From: UMGS1696 sp045643285
GTDB lineage: Bacteria; Bacillota; Clostridia; Oscillospirales; CAG-272
Direction: 5' to 3'
Length of the DNA stretch: 52,733 nt
NCBI GenBank assembly: GCA_045643285.1
Contig: JAZUKN010000019.1
Span: 1 to 52,733, forward strand
Shown here piece after piece: positions 28,146 to 35,448 of this stretch. The number at the start of each line of letters is the position of its first letter. The stretch's first letter is position 1. The notes beneath the pieces were generated by a model. That model did not search any database, was not told the origin of the DNA, and was given only the letters and a program-made list of their open reading frames with translations. A program made the translations under genes and the position numbers.

Positions 28146-29639
28146 ATGAAAGGCAAAAGAATTGTTGCACTGATACTCGCGCTTCTCATGGTAAGTTGCA
28201 CCTTTACTCTTTACGGATGCGACAAAGACGATGAAGGCGGAAATCAGGGCGGCTCTGTCGACGCAACAGTAGTCGACGAAGAAAACGAGACAACAGCGCT
28301 CATCAAGGAAACGTACAAAGACTACAACTACAACGGATACGGCTTCCGCATCCTCTCTATCGACCAGGGCGGTCACATGTACCGCGTAATCGACGAAGTC
28401 ACTGCAAACGAAGTATGGTACGAAGAAGACAACCCCGACGTTTACCAGCACGCTATCTTCACCCGTAACCTTCTCGCAGAGGATCTTCTGAAGATCACGA
28501 TCACTCCCGTATGGGGTGGCAGCACGACAGAAGTTCCCGAGCTTGCAAAGACGCTCATTAAATCCGGCGGCGACGATTTCGACATCATGGTCGCGTCCCT
28601 CAACAAGTCGATGACTCTCGGCGTTGAGCAGTATATGTACAACCTTTACGACATCCCCACGTTCGATATGAAGGCTGAATGGTGGGATCAGGACCTCGTA
28701 GACGCTTATACATACAAAAAGAGCAAGCTCTACGCAATCGTCGGTGACTTCACCGTATTCGACGACTACGCAGTTCCCGTTGTGTTCTACAACAAGAACG
28801 TTCTCGAAAACTACAACCTCGACGATCCGGCTGACCTCGTTGACGCAGGCACATGGACTGTCGAAGCCATGGTCAAAATGGCAGAAGCCGCAACACAGGA
28901 TACTTCCGGTGACGGCGTTGTCGACATCAACGATACATGGGGATACACCGACAACAACCACGTCCTCGTACACCTTCTCGAAGGCTGTGATACATACATC
29001 ACGAAGCTCGACGAGGACGGCGTTCCGCAGGTCAACGTTACGACGGAAGACTTCATCAACACTGTTCAGTTCCTCTTCAACACCGTTGCTCTCAGCCCGG
29101 CTATCGGCTCGTTCGACAACGAAGACTGCGTCGATATGATGCTCGAAGACCGTTCGCTCTTCTACTATGAGCTTCTCGGTGCTATCAACCAGTTCAGAGA
29201 TATGGAATCCGTATTCTCTCTCCTGCCGCTTCCGAAGAAGAACGAAAGCCAGCAGAAGTATTCGTCTATCATCAATACCGTATGGTCGACGGCTGTCACT
29301 GTTCCGATCACGAATATGCACATCGATCAGACCGGTATAATCCTCAACGTTCTCGGCGGTCTTTCCACCGACACCATTAACAAGGCTCTCCACGAGACTA
29401 TCCTCGGTCCGAAGCTCTTCAGAGAAAAGAGAACCGTTTCGATGCTGAAGTATGCGCTCGACGCAAAAGCATACGACTGGTCGAAGGAAATGTCCTGGGC
29501 TAACACGATCTACACGATCATCATTCAGCAGTTTGACGACAAGACCTTCACGCTCGCATCTTCTCTCCAGTCGAAGGTAAAAGTCCTCCAGAAGCAGCTC
29601 AAGATGTTCCTCGCAACGATGAACAAAGCTCAGAAGTAA
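28146..29639 (+). CDS. Substrate-binding lipoprotein 5 of the array
   Basis: 497 aa, the most diverged copy. GGAGG lies 8 nt before the ATG. The signal region MKGKRIVALILALLM has two possible lipidation sites, the Cys in LMVSC (about 18) and the Cys in TLYGC (about 25). The latter is followed by the usual Asp-rich linker and is the better choice. The family core is retained (NYNLDDPADLVDAGTWTVE, VLGGLSTDTINKALHETILG). The EF-hand-like loop DTSGDGVVDIND starts at 252. It has its own upstream terminator and promoter region, so it is probably regulated separately from copies 1-4 and may be transcribed with the alpha-galactosidase gene that follows after 95 bp. Confidence 0.83.
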   Translation: MKGKRIVALILALLMVSCTFTLYGCDKDDEGGNQGGSVDATVVDEENETTALIKETYKDYNYNGYGFRILSIDQGGHMYRVIDEVTANEVWYEEDNPDVYQHAIFTRNLLAEDLLKITITPVWGGSTTEVPELAKTLIKSGGDDFDIMVASLNKSMTLGVEQYMYNLYDIPTFDMKAEWWDQDLVDAYTYKKSKLYAIVGDFTVFDDYAVPVVFYNKNVLENYNLDDPADLVDAGTWTVEAMVKMAEAATQDTSGDGVVDINDTWGYTDNNHVLVHLLEGCDTYITKLDEDGVPQVNVTTEDFINTVQFLFNTVALSPAIGSFDNEDCVDMMLEDRSLFYYELLGAINQFRDMESVFSLLPLPKKNESQQKYSSIINTVWSTAVTVPITNMHIDQTGIILNVLGGLSTDTINKALHETILGPKLFREKRTVSMLKYALDAKAYDWSKEMSWANTIYTIIIQQFDDKTFTLASSLQSKVKVLQKQLKMFLATMNKAQK

Positions 29640-29664
29640 TAATTAAACGAAAAAATAAAGCAGA

Positions 29665-29692
29665 GTGTGGGTTTTACGCCCACATTTTGCTT
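29665..29692 (+). terminator. Weak hairpin between lipoprotein 5 and the GH36 gene
   Basis: TGTGGG and CCCACA pair around a short loop, followed by TTTTGC. It is a short stem with a poor T-run, so it may be a partial terminator only. Confidence 0.45.
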
Positions 29693-29734
29693 ATAAAGGC
29701 TATTTTTTAATAAAATGCACGAAAGGATCAGACA

Positions 29735-31465
29735 ATGGACAAGAACACAAAGATTGATTTTGAACTGAACGACGAATTTGAGGGCGGCTACACGCTCGAA
29801 GAAAAAGACGGCGTTTCGTATATTCATTTTTCGGTAAAATCGAAGTCGGGAGAGCCTGAAAAGCCGAAAGTCTCGGTACACTGGGACAGCCCGATCGTCG
29901 GCTCGAACGTTTTCTGGCAGCCGTACTTCAATCACAACAAATATATGCTCGTCAACTGGTCGGTACGCCATGAGGCGTGCGGAACTGTCTCCGCTCCCGT
30001 TGTTGCAAACGTCGGCTACGACGACATGAACGGCATAACCATAGCGTCATCCGACTGCGAAAACAGGATCGAGATGAAATCGTGCGTCGTCGAAGTGAAC
30101 GCAAACTACGACAACCGCCTCACGTTCGACGTACAGAAAAAAGTCGTCGAATACTCGGCAACGATCCGCATAGACGAGCGCCGCCTGCCGTTCTACGAGG
30201 TCATCGGAGATGTGGGCGACTGGTGGAGAGACGAATGCGGCTACCGCGAACCGTACATCCCCGAAGATTCGTTCGGCGTTGTCTATTCGACGTGGTACGC
30301 ATTTTTACAGAATCTCACCGCCGCCGAAGTCGAAGAAGAATGCAGGCATTTTGCCGCTCTCGGCGTAAAGACAGTCATCATCGACGACGGCTGGCAGGGT
30401 CCCGGCGATCAGACTCCGATGAACACGAACGGCGACTGGCGTCTCTGTGAGGAAAAGTTCCCCGATATGAAGGCATTCGTCGACACTCTGCACTCGCTCG
30501 GCATAAAAGTAATGCTGTGGTTCCCGCTTTCGTACCTCGGACGCGACACCGACGCATTCGCAACGTACGGCACATACGGCACGTTCAATCCGTGGTCGGA
30601 CAGCTTTATCACGATCGACCCGCGCTATCCCGAAATGAGAAAATACCTCGTCGAGACGTACACGCGCGTTATGCGTGACTGGTCGCTCGACGGTCTGAAG
30701 CTCGACTACATCGACGCGCAGGCACCGAACCGTGAGTACAAGGACGGCATGGACTACGAATCCGTCTTTGACGCGACAAAAAAGCTGCTCGAAGACATAA
30801 CGACTGCCGTCAAGGCGATAAATCCGGAAGCGATGTTCGAGTTCCGCCAGAACTACACGGGTCCGGTCATGCACGAGTACGGCACGATGTTCCGCGTGAG
30901 CGACTGCCCGGAAGACAGCTTTGCGAACCGCGCGAACTCGATAGGAATGCGGCTCCTCGGCGGAAAGAGCGCGATCCACTCGGATATGGTGATGTGGAAC
31001 GAGAAAGAAAGCGCGGAGGACGCGGCATATCAGCTCACGAACGCGCTGTTCTGCGTACCGCAGATCTCAGTCCGTTGGAACGAGACGAGCGAGGAGCAGA
31101 AGAATATGATGCGTTTCTACATCCCGTTCATTGACGAAAACCGCGACGTGCTACTCCACGGTGATTTGCGCGCGAAAGGTCTTGCGGCAGACTACACGTT
31201 CGTCTCCGCCTCAAAAGGGACAAAGGAGATCTCGGCGGTCTACATGGGCAAGGTGGCAGAGATACGTTCCGGCATGGACGACGTTACGATAGTCAACGCG
31301 ACGGCTGAAAGCGAGCTATACGTCGAATGTGGAGACAAGGTAGTATACAGCTACGTCGTCAAGAACTGCTATGGCGAAGTCGTGTCCGAGGGCAAAGCGG
31401 ACTTTGAAAGCGGGTTCGTGAAGCTCCCCTGCACCGAAAACGGCATGATCGTGATGAAGAGGTAA
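29735..31465 (+). CDS. Alpha-galactosidase-like enzyme, GH36 (melibiase) family
   Basis: 576 aa, shorter than the roughly 700 aa of classical GH36 enzymes, with no signal peptide, so cytoplasmic. After an N-terminal beta-sandwich region comes a TIM barrel: VKTVIIDDGWQG at 211-222, GIKVMLWFPLS near 256, GLKLDYIDAQ with the likely nucleophile Asp324, and FRVSDCPED with the likely acid/base Asp390. It would release alpha-galactose from raffinose-type sugars, galactomannan or host glycans; other alpha-galactosidic substrates are possible. GAAAGGA lies before the ATG. It follows lipoprotein 5 closely, which suggests that the lipoprotein binds its substrate. Confidence 0.87.
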   Translation: MDKNTKIDFELNDEFEGGYTLEEKDGVSYIHFSVKSKSGEPEKPKVSVHWDSPIVGSNVFWQPYFNHNKYMLVNWSVRHEACGTVSAPVVANVGYDDMNGITIASSDCENRIEMKSCVVEVNANYDNRLTFDVQKKVVEYSATIRIDERRLPFYEVIGDVGDWWRDECGYREPYIPEDSFGVVYSTWYAFLQNLTAAEVEEECRHFAALGVKTVIIDDGWQGPGDQTPMNTNGDWRLCEEKFPDMKAFVDTLHSLGIKVMLWFPLSYLGRDTDAFATYGTYGTFNPWSDSFITIDPRYPEMRKYLVETYTRVMRDWSLDGLKLDYIDAQAPNREYKDGMDYESVFDATKKLLEDITTAVKAINPEAMFEFRQNYTGPVMHEYGTMFRVSDCPEDSFANRANSIGMRLLGGKSAIHSDMVMWNEKESAEDAAYQLTNALFCVPQISVRWNETSEEQKNMMRFYIPFIDENRDVLLHGDLRAKGLAADYTFVSASKGTKEISAVYMGKVAEIRSGMDDVTIVNATAESELYVECGDKVVYSYVVKNCYGEVVSEGKADFESGFVKLPCTENGMIVMKR

Positions 31466-31500
31466 AAAGTTAAATAAAACATTCAATCCACAGAAACGGT

Positions 31501-31532
31501 GCGCATGGGTATTTCCTATGCGCCTGTTTTTT
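31501..31532 (+). terminator. Intrinsic terminator after the GH36 gene
   Basis: GCGCATGGG pairs with CCTATGCGC (one bulge) around a small loop and is followed by TGTTTTTTC. Confidence 0.8.
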
Positions 31533-31594
31533 CATCGGCGTCCTTGATTAAAAGTCAAGTGGCTAAAGTGAAAGGGATTCTCACAAGTCGCTTT

Positions 31595-31866
31595 GCTTAA
31601 AAAAAGGACATCCTTTGGATGTCCTGTCGAAAGGTTAAGTCGGATTCTGAACCCTCGCTTATTGCCCTACGGGCAAACGCAGTGTTCTCACGCACAACTT
31701 TGCAAAAAAATAAAGGACATCCGTTGGATGTCACTGTCGAAAGGTTGGGTGGGATTCGAACCCCGCATATTGCCCTACGGGCAAAATGCACGAGCCGCGT
31801 CATATCTCTGCAAATCGCAGATTTATCCGGCGGCTCGATGTGTGTTCTCACCCAGCACGTTACATA
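31595..31866 (-). repeat. Two tandem tRNA-like (T-arm-like) structured units
   Basis: Two related units lie head to tail just outside the left end of the mobile element. Read on the minus strand, each has GTGAGAACAC, a TTGCCCGTAGGGCAA hairpin, a T-arm-like GGGTTCGAATCCCAC (unit 2, about 31,750-31,767) or a degenerate form of it (unit 1), then AACCTTTCGACA and a terminator-like GGACATCC/GGATGTCC hairpin with a T run. Unit 2 also has a long CGAGCCGC/GCGGCTCG arm. Neither folds as a complete tRNA. Short frames across them are not believed to be proteins. Confidence 0.55.
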
Positions 31867-31921
31867 AAAAACAAAAGATACCCTAAAGGGACACCTACCA
31901 TAAAGCAGGTAGGTGTCCCTT
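31867..31921 (+). repeat. Left end of the element: 18-bp inverted repeat and hairpin
   Basis: AAAAACAAAAGATACCCT at 31,867-31,884 is the reverse complement of 41,942-41,959. It is followed by a 14-bp-stem hairpin (31,886-31,921) whose core CCTACCATAAAGCAGGTAGG (31,894-31,913) is repeated inverted at the right end. The hairpin could also stop read-through from outside. Confidence 0.85.
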
Positions 31922-31996
31922 GGCATTTTTGTTGATTGGTTTGGATGCGAGGATGAATTGTAGTAAAATCAAAATCTAATTTTGGAGGATACTACA

Positions 31997-32380
31997 ATGA
32001 AAAAGAAGTTTGAATCCCTTTATGAAACCCTCGGAGGAACTTGCCGCGAGGAAAACGGACACCTTATTCCCGAAATTGCACTTCCCGAACAGCCCGACTT
32101 TCAGATTGGCAAGTATGGACGGATGCACCTTGATTACATCAAGAACCACCGTCGCGGAAGGTACACTACTCTCTTGACCGAAGGCAAGTTGAATGCTCGA
32201 TTGCACGAAATCGACCTTGAAGCAAACGAAATGCTTAATAGCATTATCCTCCGCCTTGCTACCGAAAGAGGCATTGACGAGAATTTGAAAGCTCGCGATA
32301 TGTTCAGTTGGGTTGCTGAGATGAACAACATCAAGGCAGGCGCGGAAGAAATCGTTTTGCGGGAGGTGATATTCGTATGA
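31997..32380 (+). CDS. tnpV: TnpV family transposon protein
   Basis: 127 aa. The sequence (FESLYETLGGTCREENG, YGRMHLDYIKNHRRGRYTTLLTEGKLN) fits the TnpV family found in Tn4451-like mobilizable elements, whose role is unknown. GGAGG lies 8 nt before the ATG. The last 4 bases overlap the next gene (ATGA), so the two are translationally coupled. It is the first gene inside the left end. Confidence 0.8.
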   Translation: MKKKFESLYETLGGTCREENGHLIPEIALPEQPDFQIGKYGRMHLDYIKNHRRGRYTTLLTEGKLNARLHEIDLEANEMLNSIILRLATERGIDENLKARDMFSWVAEMNNIKAGAEEIVLREVIFV

Positions 32381-32649
32381 GTGTGATAAAAGAGCTATGG
32401 CACGGCAACGTATGTCCACAATCTGATAGTCGCAACAACTCTCCCGAAATGAAGCAGCTTATGGAATATATGGCTCGGCATCACGATGACTTACTCAAAA
32501 CAATGACAGACGAACAAAAAGAGATCTTGGAGAAATTTGACGATTGTTGGAGTGAGTATTCGAGCTATGCAGAAGAAGCCATCTTCGAATACGCCTTCCG
32601 CCTTGGAGCGAGGTTAGTAATGGAGGTGCAAAAGGACAGCGAGGAATAG
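32377..32649 (+). CDS. DUF6809-like small protein
   Basis: 90 aa, acidic and mostly helical. The N-terminus MSVIKELWHGNVCPQ and the C-terminal FDDCWSEYSSYAEEAIFEYAFRLG are typical of a small family often placed next to tnpV and in phages and mobile elements of Clostridia. Function is unknown. It overlaps tnpV by four bases. Confidence 0.72.
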   Translation: MSVIKELWHGNVCPQSDSRNNSPEMKQLMEYMARHHDDLLKTMTDEQKEILEKFDDCWSEYSSYAEEAIFEYAFRLGARLVMEVQKDSEE

Positions 32650-32743
32650 CAAATCATTATAGATTACAGCCTTCGTTCCGAAAGTGGCGAGGGCTGTTTT
32701 AATGTCAAGAACAAAAAAGTTATCGGCAAACATTAAAAACATA

Positions 32744-32772
32744 TTGACAAACATAAATTTTCGTGTTATAAT
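32744..32772 (+). promoter_or_regulatory. Sigma-70-type promoter for the DUF2975-HTH pair
   Basis: TTGACA (32,744-32,749) and TATAAT (32,767-32,772) are separated by exactly 17 bp. Confidence 0.88.
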
Positions 32773-32819
32773 ATTCAATGTTAAGCCAAAACACATTTTT
32801 TATTTGGAGGATCAAAGCA

Positions 32820-33377
32820 ATGAAAAAACTTAACACGCTTGGTAAGGTCATTACAAAAATTTTAGAGGTGTTCCATTGGGTTGGAGTGGCTCTAATGTTA
32901 GCTGCTATCATTTGCTCAGTTGCCGCGCCGAACTTAGTTGGATACTTCGTCGGCTTCGACACAAAGGAATGTTGTGGCGCAAATCTCGAAGTTTACGGAT
33001 TTGAAGTCAATGCTCCCGTTGTTGATGGTAAGATTGATACCGCCACTTTTGTCATTTTCGGTATCGGTTCAGTAATTATCCTTGCATTGATGGCTATGGT
33101 ATTCCGCAACTTAAATAAGATTTTCAAAAAATCCGAAAATACTACTCCGTTCCAAAAGGATAACGTTCGCTTGGTCAGGGAAATCGGTATTTTTGCGATT
33201 GCAATTCCTGTAATCGGGCTGTTCGTGAGCTTTATAGCACGTTTGGTAATAGGTTCAGAAGCTGCTGAAATCAGCATTGATATGAGCGGAATTTTTATGG
33301 GCATTATAGTGCTTTGCCTTACACAGTTCTTTGCTCACGGTGTAGAGCTTGAAAACGACGTTGACGGACTTCTTTAA
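32820..33377 (+). CDS. DUF2975 integral membrane protein
   Basis: 185 aa with four hydrophobic segments (about 10-40, 75-100, 120-145 and 155-175), matching the DUF2975 family. Such genes are regularly paired with a small Cro/CI-type HTH gene, as here. Function is unknown; a role in membrane sensing or stress is often assumed only. The ATG at 32,820 follows TTGGAGG; an earlier in-frame ATG lacks an RBS. It is separated by 11 bp from the HTH gene. A host gene at 46,840-47,481 appears to belong to the same broad family. Confidence 0.78.
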   Translation: MKKLNTLGKVITKILEVFHWVGVALMLAAIICSVAAPNLVGYFVGFDTKECCGANLEVYGFEVNAPVVDGKIDTATFVIFGIGSVIILALMAMVFRNLNKIFKKSENTTPFQKDNVRLVREIGIFAIAIPVIGLFVSFIARLVIGSEAAEISIDMSGIFMGIIVLCLTQFFAHGVELENDVDGLL

Positions 33378-33388
33378 GAGGTGACGGA

Positions 33389-33601
33389 ATGGGAAAAATT
33401 ATACTCAGACTTGACAGAATGATGGTAGAGCGAAAGATCTCTTTGAACGAGCTTGCCGAGCGCGTAGGAATCTCCAACGTCAATCTCTCCAAGATCAAAA
33501 ATAACAAGGTCACGGCTATCCGCTTTTCCACCCTTGCGGCAATCTGTGAGGCGCTTGATTGCGAAGCTGGAGATATTCTTGAATATCAAAAAGATGAATA
33601 G
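33389..33601 (+). CDS. Small Cro/CI-type helix-turn-helix regulator (YozG-like)
   Basis: 70 aa, a single HTH domain: LDRMMVERKISLNELAERVGISNVNLSKIKNNK is followed by RFSTLAAICEALDCEAGDIL, typical of the compact XRE regulators paired with DUF2975 genes. AGAGGTGACGG lies upstream. It probably regulates its own promoter at 32,744. A terminator follows 13 bp after the stop. Confidence 0.88.
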   Translation: MGKIILRLDRMMVERKISLNELAERVGISNVNLSKIKNNKVTAIRFSTLAAICEALDCEAGDILEYQKDE

Positions 33602-33613
33602 CCTACCACGTAT

Positions 33614-33647
33614 GCCCTCGTTCTAAAATGGAACGAGGGCAATTTTT
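33614..33647 (+). terminator. Intrinsic terminator after the HTH gene
   Basis: GCCCTCGTTC and GAACGAGGGC form a perfect 10-bp stem followed by AATTTTT. A close copy of this terminator and its flank ends the cargo operon at 37,599-37,630. Confidence 0.87.
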
Positions 33648-33681
33648 ATAAAATCAATAGGTACAAATCCGTCAAAATGCC

Positions 33682-33709
33682 TTGACTTATTCATATTTTG
33701 TGGTATAAT
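33682..33709 (+). promoter_or_regulatory. Promoter of the cargo operon
   Basis: TTGACT (33,682-33,687) and TATAAT (33,704-33,709) are 16 bp apart. Transcription should begin near 33,716, right at the 5' arm of the attenuator structure. Confidence 0.83.
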
Positions 33710-33738
33710 AACCCTTGCTAAACTAACTAAATAGAGTA

Positions 33739-33837
33739 ATGAACGCAAACAATTCTTTTGTTATTACAAGAGGGTACTATACCCTTTTTGCGTTTCTACT
33801 TATTGGATTTGATAAAAATGCAGATTCCACTTGGTAG
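33739..33837 (+). CDS. Putative 32-aa leader peptide
   Basis: ATG at 33,739 to TAG at 33,835-33,837. The peptide includes FVITRGYYTLFAF and ends in DKNADSTW. It has only a weak upstream ribosome site, partly inside the long-range stem. Its codons cover one of the alternative pairing partners at 33,787-33,794, so ribosome movement or stalling would change leader folding. It resembles in concept the leader ORFs before tet(M)- and erm-type genes; homology was not tested. Confidence 0.6.
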   Translation: MNANNSFVITRGYYTLFAFLLIGFDKNADSTW

Positions 33838-33899
33838 ATACGCAGAATTGTTTCTGCTCTATTTAAGGTTAGTTTAGCGACTCGGAGTTTGCGTTTTTT

Positions 33900-33926
33900 G
33901 TGCGTGGCTTCGGTCACGCACTTTTT
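33900..33926 (+). terminator. Terminator directly upstream of the first cargo gene
   Basis: A 9-bp stem capped by a TTCG tetraloop is followed by TTTTTATATTTT. It sits between the promoter at 33,682 and the RBS at 33,932, so it must be overridden for cargo expression. Confidence 0.85.
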
Positions 33927-33946
33927 ATATTTTGGAGGAAAAAGCA

Positions 33947-34624
33947 ATGAAAAAAGTAAGTAGTATTTTATGGGGCTTGGTATTAGTGGCGGCAGGAGTG
34001 ATCTTTGCGCTCAATGCCTTTAACATAACAGATATTGATGTGTTCTTTGATGGATGGTGGACACTATTTATCATCATACCGTGTGCGATAGGCTTATTTA
34101 CAGAGCGTGAAAAAATCGGAAATATAATCGGCATAGTCGTCGGAGTATTTTTGCTCTTATGTTGTCAAGATATTTTGAATTTCTCTATGCTATGGAAACT
34201 GCTCATCCCTGCCATTATTGTTGTTATCGGTTTGAAGATGGTGCTTACGGGATTGTTCGGTAACAAAGCAAATGAAATAATGAAAAAACTGAAGTCGGAA
34301 GGAAAAGAACCGAAGGCGGGATGTGCTACCTTCTCAAGCTGTAATCTGAATTATGACGGAGAGGTTTTTGAGGGCGCAGAGCTTTCCGCAACTTTTGGCG
34401 GCGTAAAATGCGATTTAAGGAATGCTATAATCGAAAAAGATTGTGCTATTCAAGCATCTGCTATCTTCGGTGGAATTGATATTTTAGTTCCAACTAATGT
34501 GAATGTCAAAGTGAATTCCAATAGCATCTTTGGTGGCGTTTCTAACAAAACGGCAGTAAACGCAAACGCTCCGACAATTTACATAAGCGGTACTTGTATG
34601 TTTGGAGGCGTGGAGATCAAATGA
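33947..34624 (+). CDS. LiaF-like membrane protein (DUF5668 plus LiaF C-terminal domain)
   Basis: 225 aa. Four hydrophobic segments in the first 105 residues (GLVLVAAGVIFALNAFNI, WWTLFIIIPCAIGLF and others) are followed by a soluble C-terminal beta-domain with repeated FGG motifs (SATFGGVKCDLRNA, SAIFGGIDILVP, SIFGGVSNK, MFGGVEI), as in LiaF/VraT-type proteins. Those act with cell-envelope stress signalling in Firmicutes. TTGGAGG precedes the ATG at 33,947. It is the first gene of a four-gene operon behind an attenuator, and its last four bases overlap the next start (ATGA). Confidence 0.83.
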   Translation: MKKVSSILWGLVLVAAGVIFALNAFNITDIDVFFDGWWTLFIIIPCAIGLFTEREKIGNIIGIVVGVFLLLCCQDILNFSMLWKLLIPAIIVVIGLKMVLTGLFGNKANEIMKKLKSEGKEPKAGCATFSSCNLNYDGEVFEGAELSATFGGVKCDLRNAIIEKDCAIQASAIFGGIDILVPTNVNVKVNSNSIFGGVSNKTAVNANAPTIYISGTCMFGGVEIK

Positions 34625-35448
34625 CAACATTTCAGAAAGTAATCAAATATCTTGCAATAGCGTTTGCGATATTTCTTATCGTTACAATTATCGGTGGGAT
34701 ACTTAGTGCAATAGGCTTGTTTGGCGGTTTCTTTACGGGTGATGCTGTTACCGAAGATATGCAGACATATTCCGTAAATACAGGAATCCGTATTCTTGAT
34801 ATCGAAATCAACGCTGCCGATCTTTACATTAAAGAAGGCGAGGCATTTTCGGTAGAAAGCAATTTAAAGAATCTCAAAGTAGATGATAAGGACGGATGCC
34901 TTACAATAAAAGATTTGACAAAAAACAAACTCTTTGGCGGGTACTCATACGAAAATGCCGTACTTACAATATACGTTCCCGTGGGGACTGTATTTGAAAA
35001 TGTTAACCTTACTACCGGCGCAGGAAGATTGACGGTTGATAATCTGTTTGCCGAAACGATTGATTTTGAACTCGGTGCGGGAGAAGTAACAATAGGGTCG
35101 CTTGTTGCTACAAAATCTGCCGATATTGAGGGTGGTGCAGGTCGTATTACCGTATCAGGCGGCGCACTCAAAAATCTTGATATGGATATGGGTGTAGGAG
35201 AACTTAATCTTACCTCGGCATTCAGCGGCGAATGCAAGTTAGATATGGGCGTCGGTGAATCCAATATTACCTTGATTGGAAATAAGGATTACTATAAATT
35301 AGACCTTGAAAAAGGTCTTGGAAGTATTACTGTTGACGGAAAGGATGTATCCGATTTCGGCAGTAGTGGAAATGGAACAAACAAAGTTGACATTAGCGGT
35401 GGAATAGGCGCTATCAACGTAAGGTTTGAGGAGGAAAAAACAGAATGA
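34621..35448 (+). CDS. DUF4097-like membrane-anchored beta-helix protein
   Basis: 275 aa. One N-terminal membrane segment (about 10-35) is followed by repeated beta-strand patterns such as LTTGAGRLTVDNL, FELGAGEVTIGSL, EGGAGRITVSGG and MGVGELNLTS, typical of DUF4097/putative adhesin domains. In Firmicutes these are often encoded with LiaF-, PspC- or ABC-type envelope-defence genes. Its start overlaps the LiaF-like stop (ATGA) and its end overlaps the ATPase start by four bases, so all are translationally coupled. The surface-facing domain could sense or shield the envelope; this is inference. Confidence 0.78.
   Translation: MTTFQKVIKYLAIAFAIFLIVTIIGGILSAIGLFGGFFTGDAVTEDMQTYSVNTGIRILDIEINAADLYIKEGEAFSVESNLKNLKVDDKDGCLTIKDLTKNKLFGGYSYENAVLTIYVPVGTVFENVNLTTGAGRLTVDNLFAETIDFELGAGEVTIGSLVATKSADIEGGAGRITVSGGALKNLDMDMGVGELNLTSAFSGECKLDMGVGESNITLIGNKDYYKLDLEKGLGSITVDGKDVSDFGSSGNGTNKVDISGGIGAINVRFEEEKTE

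Larger units (their letters stand above)
33717..33926 (+). promoter_or_regulatory. Structured leader with attenuator before the LiaF-like cargo operon
   Basis: The 5' end (33,717-33,736, GCTAAACTAAC then AAATAGAG) pairs with 33,857-33,878 (CTCTATTT then GTTAGTTTAGC). AACGCAAAC at 33,742-33,750 has two alternative partners: TTTGCGTT at 33,787-33,794, and GTTTGCGTT at 33,887-33,895, which is followed by Ts. A GCAGA/TCTGC hairpin lies at 33,842-33,857. The leader ends with a strong terminator, GTGCGTGGC-TTCG-GTCACGCAC plus TTTTTA (33,900-33,926), only 5 nt before the ribosome site of the first cargo gene. A short ORF is translated through the first half. The arrangement predicts that ribosome position decides between read-through and termination. 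Confidence 0.72.

Noticed and set aside
31593..31926. Short frames (such as one with WVGFEPRILPYGQ) at the left of the element
   Set aside because: These are translations of T-arm-like sequence and hairpins, a common source of spurious proteins.
33717..33926. A known metabolite riboswitch class
   Set aside because: No conserved core that I recognise is present; the leader ORF and alternative stems fit translation-linked attenuation better.
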